Below, one piece after another: positions 7,817-18,600 of a DNA stretch of 44,429 nt. The DNA is from Puniceicoccaceae bacterium (GTDB taxonomy: Bacteria; Verrucomicrobiota; Verrucomicrobiia; Opitutales; Opitutaceae): the NCBI GenBank assembly GCA_007695295.1, contig REEB01000104.1, positions 1-44,429 on the forward strand. The letters are read 5' to 3'. Under the pieces are notes generated by a model. The model ran no database searches and had not been told where the DNA came from. It worked only from the letters and a program-made list of their open reading frames with translations. Made by a program: the position numbers and the translations under genes. The first letter of the stretch is position 1, and every line of letters begins with the position of its first letter.

Positions 7817-9318
7817 CGCGTCGAATACCCATTCGGAATCTCTATTATCTTCTGCTCTATGCACTGGAGCTCGATCCTCTGAGAGGTCGCGTTCCAAGCA
7901 GGATCACGAACGCGCCGGATCTCATCAATTTCTTCGCCCTGCTTCTGGCCCTCCAAGTCCGCACCCTTCGGAACCGCGGATTGGACCGCAATTACGTTGA
8001 GCAGCGGGAAGAACTCGGCCTCCTGCGGGGCAAGCTGGATTTCCACGCCAGCAGCCGCCGGCTAAGCCGCCGAACTTCCAGCATGATCTGTGAATTTGCC
8101 GAACTCAGCGTCAACATCCTCTCCAACCGGATTGTCAAAACGACGATAGAAGGTCTGCTTCGTCGTCAGGATCTCGACCGGACAAGCCGTGACGCGCTGC
8201 AACTTCCCCGGGAAATGCTCAGGCGGGTTGACGTCATTCCATTGACTCCGTCGGTGTTTCACCGCGTGGCCTACCATCGTAACAACCGCCACTACCGGAC
8301 CTTGGTCAACCTCTGCCGCTTGATTGCCCGGCACTCCATGCCAACGGAAGAAGAAGGCGATCACGCCTTTCACGGCCTCGAGGAAAACCCGGAGATGCTT
8401 CACAGCATCTTCGAAAAGTTCGTGCGCAACTTTGCCACCATCCTCTGTCCGGAAGGCAGGGTTTCGTCCAGTATTGTCCAGTGGAACGGCGACGGCCTGG
8501 ATCTGCCGTCGCGAGCGGCTCTGCCAGTGATGAAAACTGATTTGTCCATGTGCTTTCCGCACCGCAACCTCATGCTGGACTGCAAGTTTTATCGGGAGGC
8601 CCTCACCATGAACTTTGATCGCGCCAAGCTTCGATCGGCGCACTTGTACCAACTCCATTCCTACTTGACCAACCAAGCCAGGGCACCGGGCTGGGAAACG
8701 GCCGCGGGCATCCTGCTCTATCCCGAGGTGGACGAAGAATTTGATTTTTCTTACCGGATCAGCGGCCACCCCATCCGTGTCACCTCGCTCAACCTCAACC
8801 AAGACTGGCCGCTGATTGAGCAGCATCTCCGCGATATCCTTCTAACCGTACCTGGAGAAAAGCGTCAGCTCTGGGTTGAAAATGCCCGTCTTGCTCCTCA
8901 TCCATTTGACCGCAACTGCAACACATGGTTGCATGTGAAGCTCGGAGGACAATGGTTTTCCGCTGGCGAAAAGTTCAGCATTCTCGAATCCGGTTGGGCT
9001 GTCTACAACAGCTGCGCTCTCGACGAATCGACGGCGGGTTGGATTCGGCGGAATGGCGAACACCGCCCGGCGGATCATGAGACCCCTGCCCTCCGTTCCA
9101 ACGGCCACATGCTCATAACCAGCCATCCGGTTCTGGTTGCCATGGCACTGCGCAATTGCCAGCATAACAACGGCGAGCCGATGCCCATTTCAGACGGTGC
9201 TCCCGTGATTCCGACCTTTCGGGAATCCGTCCAAGAAGTTCTGAATCGCACAATCAAAAATGCGTGGAATAGAATTCATGCCGACAAGGTGCCTGGTCTC
9301 AAGCGGTGGAGCGAATAG
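7813..9318 (+). CDS. mcrC: McrC-like nuclease subunit
   Basis: A 501-residue partner of the McrB-like motor. It opens with RIPIRNLYYLLLYALEL, the usual McrC start, and contains a PD-(D/E)xK-type site: D243 in KTDLSM, then D256-C-K258 in MLDCKFY, with the spacing expected for McrC. McrC joins McrB rings, stimulates GTP hydrolysis and makes the double-strand cut in modified foreign DNA. It is longer than E. coli McrC because of an extra 120-150 residue C-terminal tail (after about GEKRQLWVENARLAPH) that I cannot assign. It is translationally coupled to mcrB and is the last gene before the right-hand repeat. Confidence 0.9.
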   Translation: MTRRIPIRNLYYLLLYALELDPLRGRVPSRITNAPDLINFFALLLALQVRTLRNRGLDRNYVEQREELGLLRGKLDFHASSRRLSRRTSSMICEFAELSVNILSNRIVKTTIEGLLRRQDLDRTSRDALQLPREMLRRVDVIPLTPSVFHRVAYHRNNRHYRTLVNLCRLIARHSMPTEEEGDHAFHGLEENPEMLHSIFEKFVRNFATILCPEGRVSSSIVQWNGDGLDLPSRAALPVMKTDLSMCFPHRNLMLDCKFYREALTMNFDRAKLRSAHLYQLHSYLTNQARAPGWETAAGILLYPEVDEEFDFSYRISGHPIRVTSLNLNQDWPLIEQHLRDILLTVPGEKRQLWVENARLAPHPFDRNCNTWLHVKLGGQWFSAGEKFSILESGWAVYNSCALDESTAGWIRRNGEHRPADHETPALRSNGHMLITSHPVLVAMALRNCQHNNGEPMPISDGAPVIPTFRESVQEVLNRTIKNAWNRIHADKVPGLKRWSE

Positions 9319-9646
9319 GCGCTTTCGGGCTTCCCAAGCGCATCCGCCCGAGGCATTTCAGCCAAGCCATTGGATTCAGCTTCGGAAACCAGAGCACGAC
9401 GAGGCTCCGCTGGCGCCACAAAACCGGCCAACGGCCAACCGTTTGGCAGCATCCCGTTATCCAGTTGTTTTGGAGATCCAGCCAAACCCTCCCGCTCCTT
9501 CGGCCTCATGAAATGGAGGCCCGATGATTCGCTCAGTCCACCATAGCGGCTGAACACCAAAACCAGGACGGGGAAGGGGGAATGATTTCACCGTACCAGC
9601 AAAGGAGGACAAGGTCCATGAGCCGATCCTCCGCAGTGTTCTTTGG
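9319..9646. other. Gene-free right flank of the restriction island
   Basis: About 330 bases between mcrC and the right repeat. Both strands stay open for 70-95 codons, but the translations have no recognisable family, start signal or composition of a real protein. It may be a degraded mobile or dispersed element carried with the island. No terminator with a T-run was seen. Confidence 0.4.
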
Positions 9647-9683
9647 GCAGGAATTCGACCTGCCCCACCCCGGCTGAGGCAGG
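9647..9683. repeat. 37-bp direct repeat, right copy (detached tlpA 3' tail)
   Basis: This repeats 36 of 37 bases of 5371-5407, including the reading frame for QEFDLPHP and the TGA stop, although no tlpA-like gene precedes it. The detached copy marks the right boundary of the inserted McrBC segment. No integrase gene lies between the copies. Confidence 0.85.
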
Positions 9684-9704
9684 CGGCCGGGGGCTGCAAG
9701 AGGC

Positions 9705-9726
9705 GGGCCGCTCAGCTTCGCGGCCC
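9705..9726 (-). terminator. Possible hairpin terminator of the polysaccharide lyase gene
   Basis: A 7-bp perfect stem, GGGCCGC / GCGGCCC, with an 8-base loop lies just beyond the lyase stop codon. The following leftward sequence is only modestly T-rich, so intrinsic termination is uncertain. Confidence 0.35.
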
Positions 9727-9732
9727 GGCCTG

Positions 9733-12444
9733 TCAGGGTTCGCGGATGGCTTTGATCCGGATGAACACAGCCGGACCGGCCCCGTCCGCCGCCAGCTTCA
9801 CTTCCAATTCACCGTCGACGGCGGTAATCTGCTCCTCCGCCACCGGCACCCATTCCTGGAGGTCGCCGGACTGCTGGATCTCCAGACGGGCATCGGCCCG
9901 GGCCCCGGCGAAGGGCACCCGGAGCACCAGTGCCCCGTCCGCCGCCAACTCGGGCTCGAGCAACCGGCCCGCCGGCTCAAGCGGATTGAGGCCGGTCAGG
10001 TATTTGAGCAGGTTGGGCCAGCCGTCCTCGAGGGGCTGGAAAAAGTCGGCGGCCACCCCGGTATTTTCAGTCGTGCCGAAGTGCAGGTGCCGCCAAGCCT
10101 GCAGCTCCGTCCAAGTCTGCACGGTAGCCGTGGCCACGGGAGAATCCGCAAAGGGCGTCCGCGCGAAAACGCGGTAGAAAAACACCGTGCCGGCCGGCAG
10201 GCCGTCTTCGGCAAACGTCTCCGCATCCCCAGGCAGCTCCGCGACCAAGGTCCAGTCAGACTCGCCTTCGGCCCGCCGCTCCACGTGGTAAGCCAAGGCA
10301 TTGTCGACTCCGTCCTCCCAGTCCAATTGTATCCATCCATCGGCGACAACGGCGGCGGTCAGGCCGGTGGGGGCGGAGGCGCCGGGACCGACCCGGCGGA
10401 GCAGCCAGGGCGGTACTTCCGCCGCATCGTCGCGTCCATCCCGGTAAGGAACCACCGTGCGCTGCCCGTCGTACGGGGGGAGGTCCGCCGCCACCGCGTT
10501 GACCGCGGCCAGAGTCCACTCCCCGGACGCGCGGCTGAATGCAACCACATCGGTCTCCCCGCCGGCAGTGAGCGTGAGAACCCCGTCTTCGACCGACACC
10601 TGGGGCGGCGGCCCTCCGGACGATGTGGGGTAAAGCACCGTCAGCAGGGTGCCTTCATCCGCCAGGCGCCGGTAGGCGACATGATTGAGGGCGGCTCCGG
10701 ATCCCAGGCTGCGTTGGAACGCATCCACTCCCCCACCGATCAGGTACAGATCCCTTTGTTGGCCGACAATGCGGACCGCATCGGTGCCGGCCTGCAGGGG
10801 ATGGGTGGTTTGAAAGCGATGCTCAAACTGAACCGGCTGGGCGGCCGCCAAGTCATCGAGCAACACGACAAAGCGCCCCCGCACCATGACGAGGTGGCGG
10901 ACGGCCCGGGTCAATTGGACGGAAGCCGGGTAGAGCGGCGCGATCTCCGCCGCAAGATAGTGAAACCCTTCCCCCGAGCCGAAATGCAGGTAGTCGCCCC
11001 GGGGCGGCGGCCCGCCGGTCTGCTGGCCTTGCCCGTTGACCAGCAGGGTGGACTGAAACGCGCTGCCAAGGTGGTTGAGCGACGGTTCGAGGTGGATGAG
11101 GCGCTCGTTGCCGACGAGGAGGACAAAGGCGCCGACATCGCCCCGGTTGTGGGCCGCACCGCCACTGAAGGCCAGGTAGAGGTCGCCGGACTGGAGCACG
11201 GCATGGCCCGCGTCGCGGAAAAGCACGGCTTCCTGGAGTTCGGGGCGGGCCTCTCTGTACAGCGAGGGGGCGTCGCGCCGCCAGATGAAATAAAGCGGAC
11301 TGGCGGCATGCCAGTAGAAGCGCTGCCCGCCGTTGTCGGCCGCCCAGCGCAGGAGCCGGTCGCCTCCCGGCACCATGGAGTCGGTCAGTGCGGCCCGCAG
11401 GCTGGAAGGGCCGCCTTCATTGCGGCCGTCGAGGCTCCAAAGCCCCGCACCCCAGTTGAAATGCATTCGGCCCAAGTTGGCGAAATGCAGGTCCGGAGCG
11501 TGCATGTAAACATCCCAGTAGGCGCCGAGGCGATCGTCGGCCAGCTCCCGAAGCAGCCCGGAGAAGCCGCCGAAAAACCGTTGGTGGGCTGCGGCCGCCA
11601 TGAGCACGTACTCGATCCCATAGTTGTTGTAGGTGACTCCCTCGTGGCCTCCGCTGTCGGCCAGAAAATGCGCCCGCAAAGCCGGCTCGAGGTGGTGGTA
11701 GCCCAGCTCGGCGGCCGCACGCGCCTCCGGGGAAACGCCATAAAACGCCAGGGCGGCCAGAATGCTGCCGCCATGGCAGACCCCGCGCCAGTTGTTGACG
11801 GGGTGATTGACCCACCAGTTGGGCGAGAGGTTGGGATTGATGGAGGAAAGGTAGGGATTGATGCCTTTCGCCACCGTGGCATCCCGTAGTACGGTGCGCT
11901 GGGCGGGCGTCAGCACATCATGGCACCAGTCGTACACAAACGCCATTCCGGTGCTCTGCTCGGAGGTTTCCAGATCCGCCCCCCGGTTCCAGACAAAGCC
12001 CGTTCCCCAAGTGTTGAGGGCGGCCACGGCCAAAGCGCCTTCGATGGCCCGCTCGGCATAACGGACGTCGCCGGTGATGATGTAGGCAAAACCAAGCAGG
12101 GCGCTGTCGCCTTGGAACAACCGGGGATTGGTCGAAGGCGATTGATTGAGCAGGGAGTTTGCCCGGATGAGTAGTCGGTTCCAGCGCGGCAGGAAGGCGG
12201 GATCCTGCACCCGCGCCTGGAGCGCGGGAATGTCCTCGGCCGAGAAGAAGAGATAGGGGTGCTGCAGGTCCGTCCCCGGCGCTTCCATGGGAGAAGCGAC
12301 CGGTGGAGGGCTTGTCCCGGCCGGGGAGGAAGCCAGGGCCGAGCCGGCCGGCAACACCAGCAGGACGGCAACAATTAGATTAAAACAAACGCTCTTTCGC
12401 CAGGGGCTGGAAACGCCGGAGGAGGATACAGGATGCAGGTTCAC
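9733..12444 (-). CDS. Secreted heparinase II/III-like polysaccharide lyase with FN3 and C-terminal module
   Basis: Domains in order: signal peptide (WRKSVCFNLIVAVLLVLP to GSALA); an alpha/alpha-toroid lyase domain starting HPYLFFSAEDIPALQARV; a heparinase II/III-type beta-sandwich (around GGAAHNRGDVGAFVLL); a fibronectin type III domain (PTGLTAAVVADGWIQLDW); and a C-terminal module beginning WPNLLKYLTGLNPLEP. Such lyases cleave uronic-acid polymers outside the cell; the actual substrate is not evident. The open frame continues to 12687, but that ATG would overlap the start of the divergent gene and gives no signal peptide at the N-terminus. The in-frame GTG at 12444 puts the signal peptide about 15 residues in and is preferred (903 residues). 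No Shine-Dalgarno sequence supports either start. Confidence 0.78.
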   Translation of the reverse strand: MNLHPVSSSGVSSPWRKSVCFNLIVAVLLVLPAGSALASSPAGTSPPPVASPMEAPGTDLQHPYLFFSAEDIPALQARVQDPAFLPRWNRLLIRANSLLNQSPSTNPRLFQGDSALLGFAYIITGDVRYAERAIEGALAVAALNTWGTGFVWNRGADLETSEQSTGMAFVYDWCHDVLTPAQRTVLRDATVAKGINPYLSSINPNLSPNWWVNHPVNNWRGVCHGGSILAALAFYGVSPEARAAAELGYHHLEPALRAHFLADSGGHEGVTYNNYGIEYVLMAAAAHQRFFGGFSGLLRELADDRLGAYWDVYMHAPDLHFANLGRMHFNWGAGLWSLDGRNEGGPSSLRAALTDSMVPGGDRLLRWAADNGGQRFYWHAASPLYFIWRRDAPSLYREARPELQEAVLFRDAGHAVLQSGDLYLAFSGGAAHNRGDVGAFVLLVGNERLIHLEPSLNHLGSAFQSTLLVNGQGQQTGGPPPRGDYLHFGSGEGFHYLAAEIAPLYPASVQLTRAVRHLVMVRGRFVVLLDDLAAAQPVQFEHRFQTTHPLQAGTDAVRIVGQQRDLYLIGGGVDAFQRSLGSGAALNHVAYRRLADEGTLLTVLYPTSSGGPPPQVSVEDGVLTLTAGGETDVVAFSRASGEWTLAAVNAVAADLPPYDGQRTVVPYRDGRDDAAEVPPWLLRRVGPGASAPTGLTAAVVADGWIQLDWEDGVDNALAYHVERRAEGESDWTLVAELPGDAETFAEDGLPAGTVFFYRVFARTPFADSPVATATVQTWTELQAWRHLHFGTTENTGVAADFFQPLEDGWPNLLKYLTGLNPLEPAGRLLEPELAADGALVLRVPFAGARADARLEIQQSGDLQEWVPVAEEQITAVDGELEVKLAADGAGPAVFIRIKAIREP

Positions 12445-12685
12445 GGGGAATAGGGGATCGTCCCAGTTTACCCGGGATGCGTCCGCAAGGGGTCCGGATC
12501 GCACCGGCCGGCGTCCTTTCTGGGCGATTTGATTTGTTAATTCCGGTCTCCGGCCGCCGGTGGCGACGGCATCAGGAGCCCCCTTCCCCACTTGGCGCAC
12601 GGGCCGCGGGCACGGCCATTTGCACTCAAGGGTTGCAATTGTTTTGAAACCACCGTAACCGCTTACCCTCCTCTCCTTCGTTGCC

Positions 12686-15600
12686 ATGACGATCCTCCTA
12701 CCCCGTCAAATCCGGATGCTGTTTTGGGCTCTGGCCCTCCTGGGATTCGCCGCAGGGGCCGGGGGACAATCCGGCCCGCCAACCGCAGACCATGTGCTGC
12801 GGATCAAGCTTTCCTCCCCGGCTGCGGAACAGGTGCGTTCCCATGGGGTGCTGCGGTCCGCCACGGACACCCCAGCCCGCCTGGGTCTCGCCGCGGTCGA
12901 CCGCCTCAACCAACGCCACGGAGCCGTCTCCGTGCGCCCGCTCTTCCGCACCCCGCCCGGCTTCGAGGAGCGCCACCGCGCCTTCGGGCTCGACCGCTGG
13001 TTTGAGGTCACTTTCAACGGCCCCCGCGAGGTCCTCGCCCTGAGCGCGGAATACGAGAATTATGAGGAAATCCAGGTGGCCGAGCCCATTTACGAGAAGA
13101 CCACCCTCCAGGATTTTCCCGACGACCCCCGCTTCGTCCAACAATGGAGCCTGCGTAACGTCGGCCAAAACGGTGGCGCCCCGGGGGCGGACATTTCCGC
13201 GCTCGCCGCCTGGGACTTGGAAACCGGCCAGCCCGATGTGGTCGTCCTCGTGGTCGATTCCGGCATCGATGCCGCCCACCCGGACCTCGCTCCCAATCTC
13301 TGGATCAACCCGAACCAAGGCCCGGAAAACGGCTACGACGGCGACCTCCACGGCTGGAATTTCGTCAACGACAACAACCTCATCAACGACACCAACGGCC
13401 ACGGCACCCAGGTCGCCGGCATCATCGCGGCCGCCACCAACAACGGCACCGGCATCGCCGGCATCGCCGGGGGCAGCGGCCAGGGCGACGGCGTCCGGCT
13501 CATGATCGCCCGCACCTTCGCCACCAACAATGCCAACGGCGGCTTTGCCGAGGCCCTCGTCTACGGGGCCGACAACGGCGCCGTCATCGCCAACAACAGC
13601 TGGGGCTACACCCAGCCCGGCGTCTACGAGCAGGTCGTCCTCGATGCCATCGACTATTTCATCGCCAACGCCGGCTACGATGCGGCCGGAGAGCCGGACG
13701 GCCCGATCCAGGGCGGAGTGGTCGTCTTCGCCGCCGGCAACAGCGGCAGCTCGGATCCCTACTACCCCGCCTTTTACCCCCCGGTCGTCGCGGTCGCCTC
13801 CACCACCCGCAACGACTTCAAGTCGGTCTCGTCGAATTTCGGCGACTGGATCGACCTCGCCGCCCCCGGCCTCGCCATCCACACCACCCAGCGCAACGGC
13901 GGCTACACCACTTCCTCCGGCACGTCCTTCGCCGCCCCCCATGTCGCCGGGGTGGCCGCCCTCATGGCGAGCCGGTTCCCAGGGCTCCCCGCCGATGTAT
14001 TGGTCCATCGGATACTGATGACGACTGATCCGATCGACGCCCTCAACCCCACTTTCTCCGGCCTGCTCGGGGCCGGCCGCCTCAATGCCGCCCGCGCCCT
14101 CGACGAAGATCCCCTCGCCCCGCCCGCCGCGATCGACGACCTCACCGCCGAGGAGATCCGCCAGGACCGCCTCCGCCTCGTCTGGACCGCCCCGGCCAGC
14201 GGCTCCGGCGCCGGCCAGGCCGCCGCCTATGACCTGCGCTTCTCGACCGGGCCGATCGACGAGACCAATTTCGCCGAAGCCGCTCCCGTAACCGGACTGC
14301 CCGCGCCCGCGCCCGCGGGCACGACCCAGTCCGTTGTCGTGACCGGCTTGTCACCAGATACCGAATTCTGGTTTGCCCTCCGCTCCCGCGACTTTCTCGG
14401 CAACTACTCCGGCCTCTCCAATCCCGTCGCCGCCACCACCCTCTCCCCGCCGGAAGGCTCTGTCCTGCCGGCTTCGCTCGACGAATCCCTCGCCACCGGC
14501 ACCAGCCTTGAGCGCACGGTCACCTTGTCCAACACCGGGGCCGGACCGATGGACTTCACCGTGGAGGACAGCCTGCCAGGCTGGCTCTCCGTCCACCCCG
14601 CATCCGGCGCCCTCCCGGCCGCGACCAACCTCGAAATCACCGTCACCTTCGATGCCACCGGACTCGCCAACGGAAACTACGCCGCGGAGCTGACCTTCGC
14701 CACCGACGATCCCGCCACCCCCGTGTTGACGGTGGCCATCGCCCTCACCGTCACCGGCGGCTTCCCCGTGATGGAACTCTCCCCTCCGGAGCTCGACTTT
14801 GGCTCGGTCTTCATCGGCTATCCCCGGAGCCTCCATGCCGTCCTCCGCAATCCTGGCACCGACGTCCTTACCGTGACCACGGTAACGGCTTCCGGAGCCG
14901 GCTTCTCCGCCAGCGGCGATGGATTCACCCTTCCGGCCGGCGCGGAGACGGAAATCGAGGTCGTTTTCGACCCGCCCGATGAAGGCCCCTTCACCGGCAC
15001 CCTGACGGTCGCAGGGGACGCACCGGACGACCCCGAGCTGAGCCTCACCCTCGCGGGCGAAGGGCTCATCGCCCCGTCCGCGGTCGTCACCCCGGCGGCG
15101 TTCGAGGTAACCCTGGAGCACGGCCAAATCATCGAGCCGGAACTCACCCTCTCGAATCTCGGCGGCAGCCCGCTGCTCTTCACCATCGAGGTCGAGCAGG
15201 GCGATCAACTCTCCATCGCCCTTGGTTCGGCGGAAGCCGCGGAGCCGGCCCCGGCCGGAATCGACCGCGTCCTCCCCGTTGATCTCGTTCATGACGACGG
15301 CACCCCGGAGTCCTCCATCGGGCTGGCCTTCGGCGGCGAGTTTCTCTGGTTCCACCGCTTCACCCCGCCGAAGTCCGAGTTCCCCTTCGCGCTCGACCGG
15401 GTCGAAATCTACTTTGCGAGCTACTCCGGGGTCCAGCCCGGCGAAACCTTCGACCTCCATCTCTTCGCTGGCGGCAACCTTGATGCGGCCACCGAGCAGC
15501 GCCTGCGCTTGCCGTCCATCCCGGTGGAATCGCTCGATGCCTGGACCTCCATCCCCCTGGATACGCCGCTGGAGTTTCACGAGCCCGGCGACGTCGTTAT

Positions 15601-18600
15601 CGGGGCGGTCAACCGGGAGGCCGGCCGCAACGCGTTTCCCGCCGCGCTCGACGAATCCTCCCCCACGCAAACCAGCTCCTGGATCGCGGCCTACGGCGGC
15701 AATGTCCCGGATAACCCGACCTTCCCCGCCACCAGCCTCTGGGGGCTCATCGACAACTTCGGCTATCCCGGCAACTGGCTCCTCCGCGGCCATGGCTACC
15801 GGATCTATATCCGCCCGTCCCTCACTGCGGGCTCGGTCCCGCCGGGCGGGGAAACCACCACCTCGATTCTCATCGACGGCTCCGAGCTGCTGGCCGGCAC
15901 CTACGCCTTCACCGTCCGCATCGCCACCAACGATCCCGAAAATCCCCTCATCGAAATTCCCGGCACCCTGACCGTGACCGGCGATCCAGTCATCGAAGCC
16001 GACCCCGCCGAGTTGGACTTCGGCCCGGTCATCGTCGGAGCGACCGCCGGGCAGGTCCTCCACCTCCGCAACACCGGGCCGGCCGTGCTCACGCTCCACG
16101 ATCTCATGCTGGCGGGCGAGGGCTTCAGCCTCGATGGCGCGCCCGCCATCCTTGCTCCGGGCGAATCACTCGCCGTCACCGTCTCCGCCGCCCCTTCGCA
16201 AACGGGTCTGTTCAGCGGAAGCCTCACCGTCCTCAGCGACGACCCCGCCACTCCCGAGCTGGTCATCCCCCTCTCGGCCGAAGGCATTCCGCCCCCGGTG
16301 ATTGCCGTCACCCCCGAAGCGCTGGCGGCCACCATCACCCGGCTGGAGGAAACCAGCCGCACCCTCACCATCCACAACACCGGCGAAGGCCCTCTCCTCT
16401 ACGCCATCGAACGCCGCCTCGGGCTCACCCACGGACTGCCGGTGGCGGACGAGACCTCCCTTTGGGAGGATCCGGATTACGGCGTCGTTTTCATCCTCGA
16501 CGACGGCACGGTGGAAAACGCCGTCGGGCTCAACGGCGGGGAGCAGTTCATCTGGGGCAACCAGTTCACCCCGGAGCCGGGCGAGTACCCGTTCCTGCTG
16601 GAAGAAATCCACCTTCTCTTCGACGCCATGACCGATGCGGAGGTCGGGATGGCGCTGGACCTGTTCGTCTACCAGGTGCCGGATGGCAATCCGGCCAATG
16701 GAGCGGATCTTCTGCTCGCCCTGCCCGCCCGCCAAGTCGAGCAGGTCGGGGACTGGTCGGTCTACCCGCTGCAGCAACCGCTCTTGCTCGATGGTCCCGG
16801 GGATATCCTCATTGCAGTGGTCTTTCGCGAACCGGTCTTCACCGGCTTTCCGGCCGCCATCGACCAAAGCTCGCCCAGCCGGGGGCGCTCCTGGATCGGG
16901 CTCTACGATGGCGATGCGCCCGAGTTGCCCACCCTTCCCGTGCCCGGCAGCTGGGGCACGATCGACTCCTTCGGCCTGGCCGGAAACTGGCTCATCCGCG
17001 GCTATGGTTCGCGCCGCTTTCTCACCGCCGAACCGCCCGCCGGTCTCGTCCCGCCGGGTGAGTCGCGCGAGGTGGAGGTCGGCCTCCGGGGACCCGGCCT
17101 CACGGTCGGCCCACTGACATTCGAGCTGATCGTCCACAGCAACGATCCCGCCCGCCCCGAAGTCCTGGTGCCGGTCGAGCTCACCGTCACCGGCACCCAG
17201 CGGCTGGTCCTCGCCCCGGAGGAAGCGGTCTTTCCCGAGAGCCTCTCCGGGGAAACCGCCGAGGTCGTGCTCCGCTTCGAAAACCCCGGCCAGGACCCGC
17301 TCCATGTATCCGAAATTCACCTTCAGGGCGAGGGCTTCAACTTCGACGACACCGCCTTTGTCCTCCCGCCGGGCGGCCACCTCGAGCGCACGCTGGCTTT
17401 CTCGGCCTTCGATCCGGGTGACTACGCCGGGGAACTCACCCTCGCCAGCGACGACCCCCAGCAGCCGGTCCGGATCATCCCGCTCCAGGCCCGGGTGGTC
17501 GAGCCCGCCGTCGCCGTCCTCGGCCCCGTGCGGCTGAGCGGTTCGGGCCAGGCCGGCGACCCCGTGACCCTGGCCCTGGAACTGGTCAACGAGGGCGGCG
17601 CCGCCCTCGAATTTCACCTTCTTCCCGCCCCGGTTCATGGCGGCCCCGATGCCGCCGGGACCGTCTGGCGCTCCAACCGCGAGAGCGGCGGACCAGCCTT
17701 CGACTGGATCGACATCACCCCTTTCGGCACCCGGCTCGAAACCGTGTCCGGCACCTGGGACGGCAACGAAAGCATCAACCTGCCTTTTCCCATTCCGTTC
17801 TACGGCCAGGAACGCGCTACCGCCCGCATCTCCGCCAACGGCTGGATCACTTTCGGCGACTTCGACGGCGGCGGCTGGATCCCCCGGCCGCTGCCATCCG
17901 CATTCGCCCCCCATGCGCTCGTCGCCCCTTACTGGGACGACCTCAGCCTTGCCGCCGGCGGCACCGTCCACACTTGGCATGACGACGGCCCCGAGGAGCG
18001 CTTCATCGTGCAGTGGACCGGCGCCTCCCGCACCGCGGATCCGGGCGATGAACTCACCTTCCAGGTGCACTTTTCCCCCTTCGGCGAGATCGCTTTCCTT
18101 TACCACACGGTCGAGGTCTCCGCTCACACCGCCTCCGTCGGGCTCACCGCGGACGACGGCTGGACGGGGCTGCCGGTGGCATGGGCCGAGGCTTTTGCCG
18201 AAGCCGGGGTGGCCGTGCGGCTCCTCCCGGAAGCTTCCTTCGCCGATGGGTTTTCGCTCTCCGGCAGCGTGCCCGCAGGCAGCGCGCTCACCTTCGACCT
18301 GGTTTTCCCAACCGCCGGCCTCAACGCCGGGATCCACCTGCAGGATCTCGTCCTTTACCTCAACGACCCCGCACTGCCGGAGCAACTCATCCCGGTCCTC
18401 CTCGAGGTCTTCGGAGAACCGGCCATCAACGTGCAGCCCGGCATCCTGGACTTTGGCACCACCGTGGCGGGTTCGACGGAGGAGCGTCTCCTCACGGTCT
18501 CAAACCCGGGCACCGATGCACTCCAGCTCACAGCCGTCACCACCTCACACCCGTTCTTCAGTGTTCCCTTCGAGCCCATCGCGATTGCTCCCGGCAAAAA

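Noticed and set aside
9643-11889. 748-codon rightward open frame starting at the right repeat
   Set aside because: It is antisense to the lyase, which has clear domains; this frame has none.
16166-18385. 739-codon leftward open frame
   Set aside because: It is a mirror of the protease repeats on the other strand; composition is Gly/Glu/Asp/Arg-rich as expected of antisense GC-rich DNA.
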